Source of the DNA: Mycobacterium sp. 852002-51163_SCH5372311
GTDB taxonomy: Bacteria > Actinomycetota > Actinomycetes > Mycobacteriales > Mycobacteriaceae
Direction: 5' to 3'
Assembly (NCBI RefSeq): GCF_001667115.1
Contig: NZ_LZIJ01000109.1
Coordinates: forward strand, 87,696 to 151,695
DNA length: 64,000 bases
Made by a program: the position numbers and the translations under genes
Part shown: positions 61,860 through 64,000 of the stretch, one piece after another
Numbering within the stretch: position 1 is the first letter of the stretch
Layout: the number at the start of each line of letters is the position of its first letter
Notes under the pieces: generated by a model
The model's input: the letters and a program-made list of their open reading frames with translations, nothing else
The model's database searches: none
Told to the model about the DNA's origin: nothing

Positions 61860-64000
61860 GTGACCTCGTTAGACCGATTCAGCGCGATCACCCGCGACTG
61901 GTTCACCAGCACCTTCGCCGCGCCCACCGCCGCGCAGGCCGGCGCGTGGGAAGCCATTGCGGACGGCAAGAACACGCTGGTCATCGCGCCGACTGGGTCG
62001 GGCAAGACGTTGGCGGCCTTCCTTTGGGCGTTGGACAACCTCGCCCGCCTGGCTGCTGCATCCGACCGCCGGCCGGGGACCCGCGTGCTGTACGTGTCTC
62101 CGCTCAAGGCGCTGGCGGTCGACGTCGAGCGCAACCTTCGCACGCCGCTGGCGGGGCTCACCCGGCTCGCCGAGCAGCGCGGTCTGAAACCACCTGAGAT
62201 CAGCGTCGGGGTCCGTTCAGGCGACACACCGCCAGCACGCCGGCGCGAACTCATCACCCGTCCGCCCGACGTGCTGATCACCACGCCGGAGTCACTGTTT
62301 TTGATGCTGACGTCGGCGGCACGCGAAACCCTGACCGGCGTGCAGACGATCATCGTCGACGAGATCCACGCGATCGCCGCCGGCAAGCGCGGCGCGCACC
62401 TGGCGCTGTCGCTCGAGCGGCTCGACGACCTGGCCGACGGCCGGCCGGCGCAGCGGATCGGGCTCTCGGCGACCGTGCGTCCCCCCGAAGAGCTCGCGCG
62501 GTTCTTGTCAGGCTGTTCCCCGGCCGCCCAGACGACCGTGGTGGCTCCCCCGTCGGCCAAGACCGTCGAGCTGTCCGTGCAGGTGCCGGTGCCCGACATG
62601 GCCAACTTGACGAACAACACCATATGGCCCGACGTCGAGGCCCGGCTGGTGGACCTGATCGAGGCGCACAACTCGACGATCGTGTTCGCCAATTCACGGC
62701 GGCTGGCGGAGCGACTGACCGCGCGGCTCAACGAGATCCATGCCGAACGCTCCGGGATCGCACTGTCCGACGGCGGTAACCCGCAGGTTGCCGGCGGGGC
62801 GCCGGCGTATGTGATGGCCAGTGGCCAGACCTTCGGCGCGCCGCCGGTGCTGGCTCGGGCCCACCACGGATCAGTCAGCAAGGAACAGCGCGCCGTCGTC
62901 GAAGAAGACCTCAAACGCGGGCAGCTCAAGGCCGTGGTTGCGACGTCGAGCCTGGAGCTGGGCATCGACATGGGCGCGGTGGACCTGGTGATCCAGGTCG
63001 AGGCTCCGCCGTCGGTGGCCAGCGGGCTGCAGCGCATCGGCCGGGCCGGGCACCAGGTCGGCGAGATCTCGCGTGGCGTGCTATTCCCCAAGCACCGCAC
63101 CGACCTGATCGGCTGCGCGGTCAGCGTGCAGCGGATGCTCACCGGCCAGATCGAGACCATGCGAGTGCCCGCCAACCCGCTGGACATCCTCGCGCAGCAC
63201 ACCGTGGCGGCGGCCGCGCTGGAGCCCCTGGACGCCGACCGCTGGTTCGACACGGTGCGCCGCAGCGCGCCCTTCGCGACGTTGCCGCGCAGCGTGTTCG
63301 AGGCCACCCTGGACCTGCTGTCCGGCAAATACCCGTCCACCGAGTTCGCCGAGCTGCGACCACGGCTGGTCTACGACCGCGATACCGGCACCCTGACCGC
63401 GCGGCCCGGCGCGCAGCGGCTGGCCGTCACCTCCGGCGGCGCCATCCCCGACCGCGGGCTGTTCACCGTGTACCTCGCTTCTTCTGTTGAATCGGAAAAG
63501 CCTTCCCGGGTGGGCGAACTGGACGAGGAGATGGTCTACGAGTCGCGGCCCGGCGACGTCATCTCGCTGGGCGCCACCAGCTGGCGGATCACCGAGATCA
63601 CCCACGACCGGGTGCTGGTGATACCGGCGCCAGGCCAGCCGGCCCGGCTGCCGTTCTGGCGCGGCGACGACGTCGGCCGCCCGGCCGAACTCGGTGCCGC
63701 GCTCGGCGCGTTCACCGGCGAGCTGGCCGGCCTGGACCGCGAGGCATTCGGGAAACGCTGTGCAGGTCTGGGTTTCGACGACTACGCGACGGACAACCTC
63801 TGGGTGTTGCTGGACGATCAGCGGACCGCCACCGGGGCGATCCCCACCGACACCACATTGCTGGTCGAACGGTTCCGCGACGAACTGGGTGACTGGCGGG
63901 TGATCCTGCACTCGCCGTACGGGCTGCGGGTGCACGGACCGCTGGCGCTGGCGGTGAGCAGGCGGCTGCGCGAACGATACGACATCGACGAGAAGCCCAC
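61860..64000 (+). CDS. lhr: ATP-dependent DNA helicase Lhr (3' end outside window)
   Basis: First ~713 residues. Starting VTSLDRFSAITRDWFTSTF, with Walker A APTGSGKT, DEIH box in IIVDEIHAIAAG, SAT in GLSATVRPP, the superfamily-2 motif VI QRIGRAGHQVG, then the winged-helix region and beta-barrel of the Lhr core. Lhr unwinds DNA:RNA and aids repair. The full-length protein is about 1,500 residues; the remainder lies beyond the window. GTG 61860 chosen; no clear ribosome site. Confidence 0.95.
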   Translation, partial: MTSLDRFSAITRDWFTSTFAAPTAAQAGAWEAIADGKNTLVIAPTGSGKTLAAFLWALDNLARLAAASDRRPGTRVLYVSPLKALAVDVERNLRTPLAGLTRLAEQRGLKPPEISVGVRSGDTPPARRRELITRPPDVLITTPESLFLMLTSAARETLTGVQTIIVDEIHAIAAGKRGAHLALSLERLDDLADGRPAQRIGLSATVRPPEELARFLSGCSPAAQTTVVAPPSAKTVELSVQVPVPDMANLTNNTIWPDVEARLVDLIEAHNSTIVFANSRRLAERLTARLNEIHAERSGIALSDGGNPQVAGGAPAYVMASGQTFGAPPVLARAHHGSVSKEQRAVVEEDLKRGQLKAVVATSSLELGIDMGAVDLVIQVEAPPSVASGLQRIGRAGHQVGEISRGVLFPKHRTDLIGCAVSVQRMLTGQIETMRVPANPLDILAQHTVAAAALEPLDADRWFDTVRRSAPFATLPRSVFEATLDLLSGKYPSTEFAELRPRLVYDRDTGTLTARPGAQRLAVTSGGAIPDRGLFTVYLASSVESEKPSRVGELDEEMVYESRPGDVISLGATSWRITEITHDRVLVIPAPGQPARLPFWRGDDVGRPAELGAALGAFTGELAGLDREAFGKRCAGLGFDDYATDNLWVLLDDQRTATGAIPTDTTLLVERFRDELGDWRVILHSPYGLRVHGPLALAVSRRLRERYDIDEKP

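Overview
The window is a high-GC actinobacterial chromosome segment. Gene content and order match the Mycobacterium tuberculosis block from Rv3243c to lhr (Rv3296) almost gene for gene; Rv numbers here are recalled from the M. tuberculosis H37Rv map, not searched. WhiB2, arabinogalactan/LCP, F420 and AccD5/AccE5/AccA3 genes make a Mycobacterium near certain. The insertions relative to H37Rv point to a non-tuberculous species, which I cannot name from sequence alone.

Layout. (1) 1-9.5 kb, minus strand: end of an Rv3243c-like gene, lpqB-mtrB-mtrA, tmk, sahH, then tetR-rubB-rubA-alkB (alkane hydroxylation). (2) 9.8-16.5 kb: amino-acid permease, FAD oxidoreductase, and manA - SIS-type gene - pmmA, which supply mannose phosphates. 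(3) 16.7-23 kb: DUF3499 protein, small zincin-like protein, whiB2, fbiA-fbiB (F420), mamA (adenine methyltransferase), a Nudix hydrolase and an inserted DUF559 gene bounded by two copies of a 54-bp repeat. (4) 24-29 kb: manB, wbbL1, rmlD, lcp1, a TIGR03089 protein (GDP-mannose, the rhamnosyl linker, and attachment of arabinogalactan to peptidoglycan). (5) 29-37 kb: pacL1-ctpC metal export, a cation-diffusion-like membrane protein, an inserted methyltransferase, a class III CoA transferase and a SulP-carbonic anhydrase fusion. (6) 37-41.4 kb: an island absent from H37Rv at this place, holding a PP2C-type response regulator, a CHASE3-type histidine kinase, a response regulator and a vapBC pair. 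(7) 41.5-52.5 kb: fadE25-purE-purK, gtrA, PH-domain protein, birA divergent from accD5-accE5-maf, sseA with a SufE-like partner, and accA3. (8) 52.7-56.3 kb: the SigF locus (STAS antagonist, sigF, rsbW, usfY and two small membrane proteins). (9) 56.4-61 kb: lysine catabolism (lat, lrpA, DUF1338 dioxygenase, pcd). (10) A TetR regulator and the 5' part of lhr.

Two features run across the window. First, twelve genes have a TANNNT -10 hexamer ending 6-8 nt before an ATG or GTG, the arrangement of leaderless mycobacterial transcripts; this fixed several start codons. Second, four families of small non-coding repeats sit between genes. The most striking is a pair of ~170-bp elements built from 20-bp units in inverted array around a 30-bp AT-cored palindromic centre (9651-9820 and about 49081-49230). 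I found no CRISPR, insertion sequence, rRNA or tRNA.

The most system-like observation is that the PP2C/kinase/regulator island, the STAS protein and RsbW-SigF together contain every part of a partner-switching stress circuit within 17 kb.
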